A DNA stretch of 32,979 nucleotides from Hasllibacter sp. (GCA_028281405.1 JANQKA010000011.1:1-32979), one strand, 5' to 3'. Shown: positions 17,789-26,026, numbered from the stretch's first letter. A program made the numbers and translations. The notes: generated by a model from the letters alone, not told the origin.

Positions 17789-18556
17789 TCACCTGACGAG
17801 TTTGAGCTTCGAATGCTTCGTTGCAGGCGCGGCGGCGGCGATAATACCCAAGCGCCGAGCCACCTCCGAGTAGGCTTCCGACAACGATCCGAGATCTTCG
17901 CGGAACACGTCCTTGTCGAGCTTCCGCTCCGTCTTGACATCCCTGAATCGGCAGCAGTCCGGGCTGATTTCGTCGGCGACGATCAGGAACGGATAGTCGT
18001 CCTCCCAGACCCGGCCAAACTCGAGCTTGAAGTCCACCAGCTTGATGCCGACGCCATACATCACGCCGGAAAGGAAATCGTTCACGCGAAGCGCCATCGA
18101 GACCATGTCCTCGAGGTCGGGCGGCGCGGCCCACCCGAAGTTGATCACATGATCCTCGGTCACCAGCGGGTCGCCGAGTTCGTCGTTTTTGAGGCAGAAT
18201 TCGATGACGGGCCGCGGCAGCTTGGATCCTTCCTCCAACCCCAACCTCTTGACTATGGACCCGGCCGCGAAGTTGCGGACGATCACCTCGAGCGGAATCA
18301 TTTCGGCCTCCCGGACCAGCTGCTCGCGCATGTTCAACCGGCGCACGAGGTGGTTGGGGATGCCGACGTTGGAGAGTCCCCGCATGAAGAATTCGCTGAG
18401 TCTGTTGTTCAGGACGCCCTTGCCCTCGACGATGGCCTTCTTCTCGGCGTTGTTCGCCGTGGCGTCGTCCTTGAAATACTGCACGATGGTGCCCGGCTCG
18501 GGCCCCGCGTACAGAATCTTCGCCTTGCCCTCGTAGATTTTCTTGCGCCGTGCCAT
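17789..18556 (-). CDS. purC: SAICAR synthetase
   Basis: Ligates aspartate to CAIR with ATP (phosphoribosylaminoimidazole-succinocarboxamide synthase). The 255-residue protein shows [20 protein letters not shown], the conserved [14 protein letters not shown] segment, DFKLEFGR and ADEISPD (the metal/ATP site). The ATG at 18554-18556 gives the normal N-terminus; the upstream in-frame extension to 18607 is not PurC-like. First gene of purC-purS-purQ. It diverges from the ATPase inhibitor gene with 154 bp between, which must hold both promoters. This arrangement is conserved in many alphaproteobacteria. Confidence 0.97.
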   Translation of the reverse strand: MARRKKIYEGKAKILYAGPEPGTIVQYFKDDATANNAEKKAIVEGKGVLNNRLSEFFMRGLSNVGIPNHLVRRLNMREQLVREAEMIPLEVIVRNFAAGSIVKRLGLEEGSKLPRPVIEFCLKNDELGDPLVTEDHVINFGWAAPPDLEDMVSMALRVNDFLSGVMYGVGIKLVDFKLEFGRVWEDDYPFLIVADEISPDCCRFRDVKTERKLDKDVFREDLGSLSEAYSEVARRLGIIAAAAPATKHSKLKLVR

Positions 18557-18698
18557 GGGTGTTCCCGAATTGAAGGGCGGGCGAGCGCCCACCGCGCGTT
18601 GTGGCACGGCCCGCGGCCCGCCGCAAGGCGGCCGGGCGGGACGGCCCCTTGCGTCGGACGGCGATTTCCATCAGACGGAGGTGGAGCAACCTGACGAC

Positions 18699-18703
18699 GG
18701 AGG
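18699..18703 (+). promoter_or_regulatory. Ribosome binding site of the ATPase inhibitor gene
   Basis: GGAGG 7 nt before the ATG at 18711. It sets the start within a frame that stays open back to 18543. Confidence 0.6.
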
Positions 18704-18710
18704 ATCGCGG

Positions 18711-19028
18711 ATGACCACGTTCGACGACCGGGAAAACGCCTTCGAAAGCAAATTCGCCCACGACGCGGACATGCGGTTCCGCGCCGAGGCACGGCGCAAC
18801 AAGCTTCTCGGCCTGTGGGCGGCCGGACTCATGGGCAAAACCGGCGACAAGGCGGAGGAATACGCCAAGGAGGTCGTCAAGTCCGATCTCGAGGAAGCCG
18901 GTCACGAGGACGTCTTCCGGAAAGTGTCCGGCGATTTGGGCGACAAGGCCGACGAGGCGACAATCCGCGCCAAAATGCGTGAATTCATGGACGAGGCCAA
19001 AAAACAGATCATGTCCGAGCACGATTGA
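18711..19028 (+). CDS. F1-ATPase inhibitor zeta subunit (DUF1476)
   Basis: A 105-residue, helix-rich, highly charged protein of the DUF1476 family, shown in Paracoccus to be the zeta subunit that blocks reverse ATP hydrolysis by F1. Recognisable are MTTFDDRENAFESKFAHD (the inhibitory N-terminal region), AEARRNKLLGLWAA and a C-terminal DEAKKQIM helix. Length and start match the family. It sits divergent to purC, the usual neighbour in alphaproteobacteria, although it has no purine role. No signal peptide, as expected for a cytoplasmic F1-binding protein. Confidence 0.93.
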   Translation: MTTFDDRENAFESKFAHDADMRFRAEARRNKLLGLWAAGLMGKTGDKAEEYAKEVVKSDLEEAGHEDVFRKVSGDLGDKADEATIRAKMREFMDEAKKQIMSEHD

Positions 19029-19448
19029 TTGGACGCCGGACAATCGGGGGCGGAACGCCGACCGGCGGGAGTCGGAATGGCGGCGGGTCCGCTTTGTTCC
19101 AGCGTCCGCTCCGCCGGGCGGACGAATTTGGATTCGCCGCGGCAAGGGGCGGATTCCCATGCCGGGCGGGACGGGGCGTCCGGAGGCCCGAGCTTTCACT
19201 GATCCAGTGGTGGGAGTGTTCGATCCGCGCCGTCCCTGAACCATGAACCATCGAACGCGCGGGCGGGGAGATGGCCCCGGATCGGGCGGAGGGGTCCGAT
19301 TCCCTCGTCCGGTGTCGATGCGCGGCCCGAACGCCGCGAAGCCCCCGCGAGCCAACCGCGCCGGAGATTTCGAGGCCGCGCCCCCCGCACGGACGCGGTC
19401 GCACGTCAAATGTTCCTCCCGAAGCAGTTCAAGGCGGGCGCCGGATCC

Positions 19449-20226
19449 GCGAATCACCGATTCGGTTCGGATGAGGCGGGTGGCCCGGCGCACCCCGAAT
19501 CGCGCCAGGATCGTCGATTCGTTCCGCGAATCACCCGCCCGCCTACCAAAGCCGAGCGTGGGGGGCGTGAATCCGCCCGGTATCGCGGTGGAAGCGAATC
19601 CGTGCCCCTGGCACGGCGATCACGGGTCCGCGGAATCACCGGTTCGCTTCCGATGGGTGGAGAGGCCGGAACGCCGATTCGACCCTCCGAATCACCCCGC
19701 GCGTCACCGACACGGAGCGGAGAGACCCGCCACCCCGATCGGCCGTGCGACGGGAGCCTTCACGAGCGGCACCGCTTGGCGATCGAAGAGGACACAAATG
19801 ACCGATTCGCTCCCATCGCGGCGCGCGCGCGCCCGGCATCGTGGTGGAATCGACGATTCGCTCCACCGAATCGCCCGCACGACACAAAACGGCGCGGGGA
19901 GATCCGCGCCCCCCGTTGGCCGTGCGGCTGAGCCTTCCCGCTCGGCCCGGCACGGCGTTCACGGAGAGAGCGAATCACCAATCGCACCCGACGCGGCGGG
20001 TGACTCCGGTCCCCGCCCCCCGAACCGCGCCGGACCCATCGATTCGTTTCGCCGAATCACCGGCACCGAGCGGGTCGGCGCGGAAAACACCCGCGGCCTT
20101 GGCCAACGGATTGGCCGCGGGAGCGACTCCCGGGCCATCCCGCATCGCGATCGCGGGGTCGCGAAAAACACGGGCGCCAAGCTCGAAATCCGGCCGGGGG
20201 CTCCGATTCGCCCGCCGAATCACTCC
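19449..20226. repeat. Diverged palindromic repeat array (GATTCG...CGAATCACC)
   Basis: The core GATTCG-N6/7-GAATCACC, a short hairpin, occurs in the same orientation starting at 19516, 19676, 19855, 20041 and 20205, giving steps of 160, 179, 186 and 164 bp. Further single arms lie at 19451, 19633 and 19972. Flanks partly repeat too: GGCCGTGCG, then GAGCCTTC or GGAGCCTTC, occurs after two of the cores (19741 and 19919). This looks like an old, eroded tandem array of roughly 160-190-bp units built around a REP-like hairpin. Similar single words occur at 948 and 26955-26968. Confidence 0.6.
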
Positions 20227-20592
20227 CGTCCGCCGGAATCGGCGCGGAGACCGTCCCATCCGAGGTCATCCCATCGACGACACCGCTCCCGCGGTCACGG
20301 GCGCGGAGGACCGTGGAATCGCCGGCCAGCTCGGATGCGGCCCAGGGTCTGCGCGGGTCGCGAATCAGCCGGGGGAGGCGGATTGATCCCCCCGATCATC
20401 GGCGCAACGCCAAGACGGCTCCGCCTCAGCGCCCTTAATGCCCGATTATTGACCGCTTCCATGGGACCGCCGCGCGGCCACGGGTCAACGCCCGCCAGCG
20501 GAGCGTCACCCGCCTCGAAATGAGGCCAATGACCACGCCGCGGCCTTCCGGCGCCCTTCGAGCCACCTCGATCCCACATGATATGAAGCAAC

Positions 20593-20609
20593 CTCATAAC
20601 TTTGATGAG
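20593..20609 (+). promoter_or_regulatory. AT-rich hairpin upstream of the homocysteine methyltransferase
   Basis: CTCAT and ATGAG flank a 7-nt loop within a sharply AT-rich island (20578-20632), about 70-85 bp before the chosen start. It is a plausible operator or promoter region for a methionine-regulated gene. It does not match the SAM-II riboswitch as I remember it, and no known operator is claimed. Confidence 0.3.
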
Positions 20610-20676
20610 AATTAAGAATTTGCCTCAAGTGCCGCTTGGCGGGAAACAGGCGTTCGAATCACTCATGGACGCCACG

Positions 20677-21777
20677 ATGACGAATCCCCTCCAATCCATC
20701 CTGTCCGAACGCGACTGGCTACTGACCGACGGCGCCACCGGAACCAACCTGTTCAACATGGGCCTCTCTTCCGGCGAGGCTCCCGAATTCTGGAACACGG
20801 ACCGTCCCGCCGAAATCCGCCGCCTTCACGCCGCGGCGGTCGAGGCGGGGTCCGATCTTTTCCTCACCAACAGTTTCGGCGCCAACGCCAGCCGCCTGAA
20901 GCTCCACGGCGCCGCGCATCGCGCCCACGAGTTGTCGAAGGCCGCTGCGGAACTGGGACGGGATGTCGCCGACGCCGCGGGCCGGGACGTGATCGTCGCC
21001 GGGTCGATGGGCCCCACGGGAGAGATCATGGCCCCCGTGGGAAGCCTGACCCACGAAGCCGCCGTGGAGATGTTCCACGAACAGGCAGCCGGCCTGAAGG
21101 ATGGTGGCGCCGACGTGATCTGGGTCGAAACGATCTCGTCACCGGAGGAATTCCTGGCGGCGGCGGAAGCCTGCGCTCTCGCCGGCATCGCGTGGTGCGG
21201 CACGATGAGTTTCGACACTGCCGGGCGCACCATGATGGGGGTGACATCCAACTCCCTCGCCGCCCTCGTGGAAAAAATCTCTCCCGGGCCGACCGCCTTC
21301 GGCGCCAATTGCGGCGTCGGCGCGTCGGACCTCGTCCGCACCGTTCTCGGCTTTTCGGGCGCGGGGCTTCCGATCATCGCCAAAGGCAACGCCGGTATCC
21401 CGAAATACTCGAACGGTTGCATCCACTACGACGGCACCCCCGACCTTATGGCCGACTACGCGGCCCTCGTCCGGGACGCGGGAGCGACCATCATCGGCGG
21501 TTGCTGCGGAACAACCCCGGCCCACATCGGAAAGATGCGCGAAGCGCTAGAGACGCGGCCCCGCGGCCCCCGTCCGTCTCCGGAGGAAATCGAGGCGAGA
21601 CTCGGACGTTTTTCGTCCGCGTCGGACGGAACCCGCCCCGGCGCGGCGCCGAAACGGGAACGCCGCGGCCGCCGGCGCGCCGCCGTCCAACCACCCCGCG
21701 CTCCCGGTCCGCTCCCGGAGCGAAGCCGCGCGCCGGAGCGAGAAACCGGAGCGGAACTGGAACCGCATTGCTCATGA
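20677..21777 (+). CDS. Homocysteine S-methyltransferase (Bmt type, split methionine synthase component)
   Basis: A 366-residue zinc-dependent methyltransferase of the S-methyl_trans family, moving a methyl group to homocysteine to form methionine. LLTDGATGTNLFNMG opens the TIM barrel. The zinc ligands are Cys212 (GANCGVG) and the pair Cys276-Cys277 (GGCCGTTP). It has no cobalamin or pterin domain, so it needs a partner; the corrinoid protein at 23894 is the obvious candidate. The alphaproteobacterial form is often annotated betaine-homocysteine methyltransferase. The ATG at 20677 is chosen by fit to the family; ATGs at 20605 and 20665 are alternatives. After the usual basic end (RRGRRR) the frame runs on for about 34 Pro/Arg-rich residues, suggesting loss of the original stop codon. 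Confidence 0.88.
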   Translation: MTNPLQSILSERDWLLTDGATGTNLFNMGLSSGEAPEFWNTDRPAEIRRLHAAAVEAGSDLFLTNSFGANASRLKLHGAAHRAHELSKAAAELGRDVADAAGRDVIVAGSMGPTGEIMAPVGSLTHEAAVEMFHEQAAGLKDGGADVIWVETISSPEEFLAAAEACALAGIAWCGTMSFDTAGRTMMGVTSNSLAALVEKISPGPTAFGANCGVGASDLVRTVLGFSGAGLPIIAKGNAGIPKYSNGCIHYDGTPDLMADYAALVRDAGATIIGGCCGTTPAHIGKMREALETRPRGPRPSPEEIEARLGRFSSASDGTRPGAAPKRERRGRRRAAVQPPRAPGPLPERSRAPERETGAELEPHCS

Positions 21778-22545
21778 CACCCCGACCGATGGTGGATTCC
21801 CCTCCCCGTTGACCTTGCCCGCGCGGGCGAATCATCCCGGCGTCGCGGATGTTCGCCACACCGGCGCACCCGGACGAACCGCGGCCCGCGAGGGCGCGCC
21901 CGGTTTCACTCGCCCTGCGGGTGGGTCGTGTCCCTCCCCTCCCGCCGGGCCGCATCGCGCCCTCCTGCCGTGGTCGGCGGCGCGCGCCCGTCCCAATCGC
22001 GCGGAAATATCTCCGACCGCGCGCTCCGGCGCCGGGGGCAACGGGAGAATCGGCGGATTTGGGGATCGCTCAAGACGGCGCCGGGAGGCGCCGCCGCGGC
22101 CTTCCAGGGCACACGCCCGGGCCGTCGCCCCCTCGTTCCGCTCCCCGGGGACATCCCCGCCCCCGTGGTGGACATTCACATGTGCGGTTCCCCGCCCAGG
22201 TCAGGGGCCGGCAGAGCCTCCCGGCGCCGTCTCGAACAATCCCAGTGGGTTTCGCCGCCGCATGCCCGGGTCCAACCTTGCCCAAACACGCGCGACTTGG
22301 TGGGTGCCATGGTCGGCAATCGCGTGGATAACTTCACCCTTGCCCAAACCCGGGCGCGGATTGGTGGGGGATGCCGCTGAACGATGTCGCGGCCCTGTTC
22401 CTTGTCCAAACACGCGCGCGCGGATTGGTGGTTTCGCGCCCTCGCGGATGTTCTTCGGATTCACGCGCTTGTCCAAACACGCGCGCGCGGATTGGTGGAC
22501 CCGCGGCCAGTCCCGTCCCAGGCGCCAAGGAGAGGGCGGAGCCCT
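21778..22545. other. Spacer with CRISPR-like repeats, no gene seen
   Basis: Convergent spacer between the homocysteine methyltransferase and the radical SAM gene. The left 500 bp show no gene or clear structure. The right part carries four repeats, described separately. Confidence 0.45.
22277..22498. repeat. Four hairpin repeats with unique intervals (CRISPR-like geometry)
   Basis: The repeat starts CTTGTCCAAACACGCGCG and ends CGGATTGGTGG. Copies lie at 22277-22303 (27 nt, degenerate), 22339-22367 (29 nt, degenerate), 22401-22431 and 22468-22498 (both 31 nt and identical). The three intervals are 35, 33 and 36 nt and unrelated to each other. Each repeat is partly palindromic (CCAA ... TTGG around a CGCG core). 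Degeneration at one end resembles the leader-distal end of a CRISPR array. There are no cas genes in the window and only four copies, so it may equally be a dispersed palindromic element duplicated with flanks. Confidence 0.6.
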
Positions 22546-23634
22546 TCAGAACAGGCTCTGTTGGTCGCCCGCTTCCACGGGAACGCGGAAGAGATCGGTT
22601 CTCAAGCGGGGGAAATCGGCTCTGAAGCCGCAGCGCTTCAGAGCCAACCGGAACCGCATGGCGATGAGTTCCGCGTACTTGCCTTCGCCCCTCCCGCGCT
22701 TGAACCACTCGGAATCGTATTCCTTGCCGCCATGCACCTCCCTGACCCGCGCCATGACCCTCTCGGCGCGGTCGGGACAATGTTCCCTCAAAAAATTCCG
22801 GAACAGCGGCGCCACCTCGTATGGCAGGCGCAACATCACCCACGACCCGCCCGACGCGCCGGCGTCCCTGGCCGAGGAGAGGATCGCCTCCACCTCGCTG
22901 TCGTTCAGCCCCGGAATGATCGGAGCGACCATCACGCGCACCTGGACGCCCGCCCCGGCCAGCTTTTCGATGATCCTCAATCGCCGGGCGGGGAGGGGCA
23001 CGCGCGGCTCCATGGCCCGGCTGAGCGCGGGATCGAGCGTGGTGACGCTGACACCCACCCGGGTCAGGCCACGCGCGGCCAGATCGGAAAGAATGTCGAT
23101 GTCGCGCTCTATCAGCGTCCCCTTGGTGACGATCCCCACCGGATGCCGGAAGGACAGAAGCACCTCCAGGATTCCGCGCATGATCCGATGCTCGCGCTCC
23201 ACGGGTTGGTACGGATCGGTGTTGCTGCCCAGCGCGATGGTGCTCGGTTCGTAGCCTTTTCTGCGGAGCTCCTTCGCGAGAAGTTCCGGCGCGGCGGGAC
23301 GGGCCACCAGACGGGTCTCGAAGTCCAAGCCCGCCGACAATCCGAGATAACCATGCGAGGGGCGGGCGTAACAGTAGACACATCCGTGTTCGCAGCCCCG
23401 GTAGGGGTTGACCGACTGATCGAAGCTGATGTCCGGCGACTGGTTGCGGGTGATCACCTTCTTCGGAGTCTCCAACCGCACCTCGGTCTTGAGCGGCGGC
23501 AGGTCGTCCTCGGGATCCCGGTCCCAGCCGTCGTCGACGACCTCCCTGACGTAGGGGTCGAACCTGTGCGCCGGGTTCGTCGACGCCCCCCGGCCCCGAC
23601 GCCGGCCGGGCGCGATTTCGGCTCTCTCGAACAT
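22546..23634 (-). CDS. PA0069-family radical SAM protein
   Basis: A 362-residue radical SAM enzyme whose reaction is unknown. NPYRGCEHGCVYCYARP supplies Cys81, Cys85 and Cys88 for the 4Fe-4S cluster. The neighbouring conserved segments (SNTDPYQPVE, TKGTLIERDIDIL, VGVSVTTLD, APIIPGLND) are typical of the COG1533/SplB-like group. A basic N-terminus (RRRGRG) precedes the barrel, as usual in this family. The ATG at 23632-23634 is preferred; a GTG at 23641-23643 is in frame three codons upstream. A LexA-like box lies immediately upstream, suggesting DNA-damage control. Damage repair is only a suggestion, from the distant similarity to spore photoproduct lyase. Confidence 0.9.
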   Translation of the reverse strand: MFERAEIAPGRRRGRGASTNPAHRFDPYVREVVDDGWDRDPEDDLPPLKTEVRLETPKKVITRNQSPDISFDQSVNPYRGCEHGCVYCYARPSHGYLGLSAGLDFETRLVARPAAPELLAKELRRKGYEPSTIALGSNTDPYQPVEREHRIMRGILEVLLSFRHPVGIVTKGTLIERDIDILSDLAARGLTRVGVSVTTLDPALSRAMEPRVPLPARRLRIIEKLAGAGVQVRVMVAPIIPGLNDSEVEAILSSARDAGASGGSWVMLRLPYEVAPLFRNFLREHCPDRAERVMARVREVHGGKEYDSEWFKRGRGEGKYAELIAMRFRLALKRCGFRADFPRLRTDLFRVPVEAGDQQSLF

Positions 23635-23646
23635 TGTGGACACATA

Positions 23647-23661
23647 GAACTTAAATGGAAC
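23647..23661 (-). promoter_or_regulatory. LexA-like box (GTTC-N7-GTTC) at the radical SAM start
   Basis: On the minus strand GTTCCATTTAAGTTC fits the alphaproteobacterial LexA motif GTTC-N7-GTTC exactly. It lies 12 bp before the chosen ATG, inside a short AT-rich island where the promoter should be. The motif specifies only eight bases, so chance occurrence is possible; position and context are what make it credible. Confidence 0.5.
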
Positions 23662-23893
23662 ATTTACCAGCCCTCCGCGCCCCGCGGCGGAAAGAGTGTG
23701 TTCCGCGCGGCCGGTGGACCGGCGCGCCCGGCCCGCGCCTCGGCGAATCCACGCGCCCGGCGGAACGCCGGCGGCGGCGCGAAAGCGGAAGCCGCGGAAT
23801 GTCGTTCCGCGCGGAGCGCGTGTCGCATTTCCGGTTAGCGGCGGCGGCCCCTAGCGTGTAATCCAAGGAACAATTCACCTGTGGAGTGCTCCC

Positions 23894-24598
23894 ATGAGCG
23901 ACGAACAAGACGAAATCATCCTCTCCGAACTCAACGACGAGGATCTCGTCGCCCAGATGTTCGACGACCTCTACGACGGTCTCAAAGAGGAGATCGAAGA
24001 GGGCGTGAACATCCTGCTTGAACGCGGCTGGGTGCCCTACCGCATCCTGACCGAGGCGTTGGTCGGCGGAATGAAGATCGTCGGGGACGATTTCCGCGAC
24101 GGCATCCTCTTCGTGCCCGAAGTGCTTCTGGCGGCGAACGCGATGAAGGGCGGGATGGCCATCCTCAAGCCGCTGCTGGCGGAGACCGGCGCGCCCCGCG
24201 TCGGCAAGATGGTGATCGGCACCGTGAAGGGCGACATCCACGACATCGGCAAGAACCTGGTGTCGATGATGATGGAGGGCGCGGGCTTCGAGGTGGTCGA
24301 CCTGGGCATCAACAACGCGGTCGAGGCCTACCTCGAGGCGTTGGAGACGGAGGAACCCGACATCCTCGGCATGTCCGCCCTGCTGACCACGACGATGCCC
24401 TACATGAAGGTCGTCATCGACACGCTGAGCGAGAAGGGAATCCGGGACGACTACATCGTCCTCGTCGGCGGCGCTCCCCTGAACGAGGAATTCGGCAAGG
24501 CGATCGGAGCCGACGCCTATTGCCGGGACGCCGCCGTGGCGGTCGAGACCGCCAAGGAATACATCGCGCGCAAGCACAACCAGATGGCCCGCGCCTGA
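23894..24598 (+). CDS. Corrinoid (B12-binding) methyl-carrier protein
   Basis: A 234-residue two-domain protein. Residues 1-100 form the helical cap (B12-binding 2 type) and 103-230 the Rossmann-like cobalamin domain, with GTVKGDIHDIGKN giving the D114-x-H116-x-x-G119 signature whose His ligates cobalt. Later parts (SALLTTTMPYMK, VGGAPLNEEFGKAIGADAY) are typical of MtaC/MttC-like carriers. In alphaproteobacteria lacking one-piece MetH such a protein carries the methyl group to a separate homocysteine methyltransferase; that gene lies nearby at 20677. The pterin-side methyltransferase and the reactivase are not in the window. GGAG upstream of the ATG supports the start. DUF1638 follows on the same strand. 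Confidence 0.93.
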   Translation: MSDEQDEIILSELNDEDLVAQMFDDLYDGLKEEIEEGVNILLERGWVPYRILTEALVGGMKIVGDDFRDGILFVPEVLLAANAMKGGMAILKPLLAETGAPRVGKMVIGTVKGDIHDIGKNLVSMMMEGAGFEVVDLGINNAVEAYLEALETEEPDILGMSALLTTTMPYMKVVIDTLSEKGIRDDYIVLVGGAPLNEEFGKAIGADAYCRDAAVAVETAKEYIARKHNQMARA

Positions 24599-24605
24599 AA
24601 ACGTC

Positions 24606-24632
24606 GGCGCCCCGGCGGGCCGCCGGGACGCC
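24606..24632 (+). promoter_or_regulatory. Strong hairpin between corrinoid and DUF1638 genes
   Basis: CCCGGCG/CGCCGGG around a GGC loop, extended through one C-A mismatch by GGCG/CGCC: 11 pairs in all, starting 7 bp after the corrinoid stop. No T-run follows. It probably stabilises the upstream message or lowers expression of DUF1638 relative to the corrinoid protein. Confidence 0.45.
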
Positions 24633-24667
24633 GCGGAACACGCGACATCCCCGGACGGGACGGGCCA

Positions 24668-25309
24668 ATGCCGACGCTCGACGACGATGAACTCACCGAA
24701 TCCGCCGTCGATATCGACGGCGGCGGCCGCGTCGCCGTCGTCGCGTGCGGCGCGCTCGCCCACGAAATCGTGGCACTCAAGCGATTGAACGGTTGGGAGC
24801 ACATGTCGGTCCACTGCCTGCCGGCGATCCTTCACAACCATCCCGACCGCATCCCCGCCGCCGTCGAGGAGGCCGTCGCCGCCAAGCTGGCGGAGGGCGT
24901 CCGGGTGTTCGTGGCCTACGCCGACTGCGGCACCGGAGGACGCCTCGAGGAGACCTGCCGGCGGTTGGGCGTGGAAATGATTCCCGGCCCGCACTGCTAC
25001 AGCTTCTTCAGTGGCGTCGGGAATTTCGCCGAAACCGCCGAAGAGGAGATCACCGCCTTCTACCTCACCGATTTCCTGGCCCGGCAATTCGACGCCTTCG
25101 TGACGCGGCCCTTGGGCCTCGACCGCCATCCGGAACTGCGCGAGACGTATTTCGGCCACTACGAGAAAGTCGTGTACTTGGCCCAAACCGAGGACGAGGT
25201 TCTGTCCGGCAAGGCCCGCGAAGCGGCGCGGACACTCGGGTTGGCCTTCGAGCGGCGGTTCACCGGCTACGGCGACCTCGCCGCGGCGCTTGCCCGCGCC
25301 GGCGGCTGA
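24668..25309 (+). CDS. DUF1638 protein linked to corrinoid methyl transfer
   Basis: A 213-residue member of DUF1638, a family of unknown function often found beside corrinoid proteins and their methyltransferases. Conserved-looking parts are VAVVACGALAHEI near the N-terminus, CLPAILHNHPDRIP, YADCGTGG and IPGPHCYSFFSG. The Cys and His residues in these segments could bind a metal or a thiol substrate, but that is inference. No signal peptide or membrane segment. GGGACGGG lies just upstream of the ATG at 24668. It is 69 bp after the corrinoid gene and presumably cotranscribed. A helper role in the split methionine synthase or in methyl transfer is likely from context only. Confidence 0.85.
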   Translation: MPTLDDDELTESAVDIDGGGRVAVVACGALAHEIVALKRLNGWEHMSVHCLPAILHNHPDRIPAAVEEAVAAKLAEGVRVFVAYADCGTGGRLEETCRRLGVEMIPGPHCYSFFSGVGNFAETAEEEITAFYLTDFLARQFDAFVTRPLGLDRHPELRETYFGHYEKVVYLAQTEDEVLSGKAREAARTLGLAFERRFTGYGDLAAALARAGG

Positions 25310-25360
25310 CGCCCCCGCCCGCTCCGAATCCCTCCCTTGGCGCGGATGGGTCGGCACCAC

Positions 25361-25453
25361 GACCGATTCCCGACGCGCGGAGGGCATGAACGCATGGGGC
25401 CGTCTGTGAGCGGTTGGCTTGGACCGGATCCCGACGCCGGGAGGGCGTGAGGA
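25361..25453. repeat. Two-copy repeat, 61-bp period
   Basis: In the convergent gap between DUF1638 and sufE, a 32-nt element beginning GACCG and containing TCCCGACG and GAGGGC occurs at 25361-25392 and again at 25422-25453, with about three quarters identity. The 29-nt interval is not repeated. Same step size as the pair at 5214 and 5275. Confidence 0.5.
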
Positions 25454-25499
25454 CCGACCGCCACGGCGCCCGGCGGCCCGCGGGCCGGGAACCCGGCGA

Positions 25500-25919
25500 T
25501 CAAACCGAAGCGGCGATGACGCGCACCCGTTCGACCATGGCGCGCAGGCCGTTCGACCGCTGAGACGTTAGATGTTCGTTCAACCCCAGCCTTCCGAGTT
25601 CCGACTTGGCGTCGGTGTCGAGGATTTCGCCGGCCGTGGCCCCCGAGTAGAGGGCCTTCAGAACCGCGATGAGGCCCCGCACGATCATGGCGTCCGAATC
25701 CCCGGCGAACCGGACCACCGCGCTCCGGCCCTCGCCCTCCACCTCGGGCACAAGCCAGACCTGGCTGGCGCAACCGTCCACTTTGGTCGCCGCAACCTTC
25801 AGCGCGTCGTCGAGCGGATCCATCGCCTTGCCCATTTCGATCACATGGCGGTAGCGGTCCTCCCAATCTTCAAGGAACACAAAGGTCTCGACGATCTCCT
25901 CGAAGCCCTCCCGCGCCAT
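25500..25919 (-). CDS. sufE: SufE-type cysteine desulfuration protein
   Basis: Accepts persulfide sulfur from the cysteine desulfurase SufS and passes it to the SufBCD scaffold for Fe-S assembly. The 139-residue protein has FVFLEDWEDRYRHVIEMGK, then VDGCASQVWL with the sulfur-accepting Cys50, and the C-terminal LGLNEHLTSQRSNGL that is nearly invariant in SufE. The ATG at 25917-25919 follows GGGGAG at a good distance; the upstream in-frame ATG at 25952 adds 11 residues that are not SufE-like. It diverges from the lipoprotein gene with 107 bp between. No other suf genes are in the window. Confidence 0.95.
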   Translation of the reverse strand: MAREGFEEIVETFVFLEDWEDRYRHVIEMGKAMDPLDDALKVAATKVDGCASQVWLVPEVEGEGRSAVVRFAGDSDAMIVRGLIAVLKALYSGATAGEILDTDAKSELGRLGLNEHLTSQRSNGLRAMVERVRVIAASV

Positions 25920-26026
25920 GAATCCATCTCCCCGTGCCGATCCCCTCCGCACCTATCCGCGGTCCGCCGTCTTTTCAACCGCGCCGCGATCCGCTAGCCA
26001 CGCCGCGAAGCAATGCCCGGGTTTCA

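Larger units (their letters stand above)
19029..20676. other. 1.6-kb repeat-rich spacer, no gene seen
   Basis: Between the ATPase inhibitor gene and the homocysteine methyltransferase gene. Long frames are open on both strands, but their translations are Arg/Pro/Ser-rich and rest on the GC bias. The middle (19440-20230) is filled with diverged palindromic repeats, described separately. An AT-rich island before the methyltransferase (20578-20632) probably holds its promoter. Confidence 0.5.

Noticed and set aside
20575-20640. SAM-II riboswitch before the homocysteine methyltransferase
   Set aside because: The region is AT-rich and has a small stem, but the conserved SAM-II pseudoknot sequence as I remember it is not present.
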